From Bacteroidota bacterium (GTDB taxonomy: Bacteria > Bacteroidota > Bacteroidia > Bacteroidales > JAADJA01), in the NCBI GenBank assembly GCA_020444515.1, contig JAHLKX010000005.1, forward strand, positions 1 through 64,000: 64,000 bases of DNA, written 5' to 3'. Below, piece by piece: positions 63,965-64,000 of the stretch (positions within the stretch are counted from its first letter, which is position 1; every line of letters begins with the position of its first letter). The translations under genes and the position numbers were made by a program. Under the pieces are notes generated by a model that made no database searches, was not told where the DNA came from, and saw only the letters and a program-made list of their open reading frames with translations.

Positions 63965-64000
63965 GCGAAGAATTATAAATTGAATTTTATAATTTGGGAC

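Noticed and set aside
1..64000. CRISPR arrays, tRNA or rRNA genes, insertion sequences
   Set aside because: Reading both strands I found no regular spacer-repeat array, no tRNA cloverleaf with CCA context, no rRNA signature and no transposase.

Overview
The window looks like a chromosomal segment of a Bacteroidota species (Bacteroidia or a close relative). The evidence is direct. About twenty TAnnTTTG-type -7 promoter boxes precede genes on both strands. Family-restricted proteins are present: PorW/SprE, an IPExxxVDY-type protein, DUF4296 and DUF5686 proteins, and a bactofilin-AtpZ pair. Five large proteins end in type IX secretion (T9SS) sorting domains. I see no rRNA, tRNA, CRISPR array, transposase or prophage, and no gene-free stretch longer than 300 bases. 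The largest gaps are 13079-13318, 19866-20076 and 51511-51774; they hold promoters and little else.

Layout. 1-9.5 kb: tail of an unknown gene and its terminator, a YvlD-type membrane protein, a PNPOx-like protein, the hpt-obg-PAP2 operon, purE, a cytidylate-kinase-like gene, a 995-residue receiver/PEP-pyruvate-binding fusion, a TPR lipoprotein and a D-threonine-aldolase-like enzyme. 9.6-17.2 kb: a strange basic membrane protein, an O-methyltransferase, a nitroreductase, purN, the acpP-fabF-rnc cluster, an IPExxxVDY-type protein, and bactofilin with AtpZ/AtpI-like genes cut off from the rest of the ATP synthase operon. 17.2-26.3 kb: the T9SS lipoprotein PorW beside two giant T9SS cargo proteins with patchwork base composition. 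26.4-37 kb: M23 peptidase, dxr, rseP, an NhaC antiporter, a TauE/SafE permease, dCMP deaminase, a P-loop kinase, a LOG-family protein, rbfA, a methyltransferase and a LolE-like permease. 37.2-45 kb: two tandem gingipain-like C25 peptidases. 45-54 kb: an aromatic amino acid decarboxylase, a TPR protein, lptB, a DUF5686 outer membrane protein, kdsD and recQ. 54-64 kb: OmpH-like and DUF4296 proteins, small lipoproteins, a TPR protein, a thioredoxin-like T9SS protein interrupted by UGA, deoC, a glutamine synthetase, TerC and meaB.

The most notable observation is at 58343-59134 (minus strand). A thioredoxin-fold, T9SS-sorted protein has an in-frame UGA exactly where the first cysteine of the CxxC redox motif should be. 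The frame stays open for about 200 codons afterwards, and a hairpin with bacterial SECIS-like geometry starts 13 nt after the UGA. It is either a secreted selenoprotein (UxxC) or a very specific nonsense mutation.

A second pattern is architectural: nine of the ten convergent gene pairs have stop codons that overlap or lie within 9 nt, with no room for an intrinsic terminator. Housekeeping genes (purine synthesis and salvage, fatty acid and isoprenoid synthesis, LPS export, ribosome maturation) are interleaved with secretion machinery (PorW) and its cargo, so the accessory material consists mainly of T9SS-exported surface proteins.
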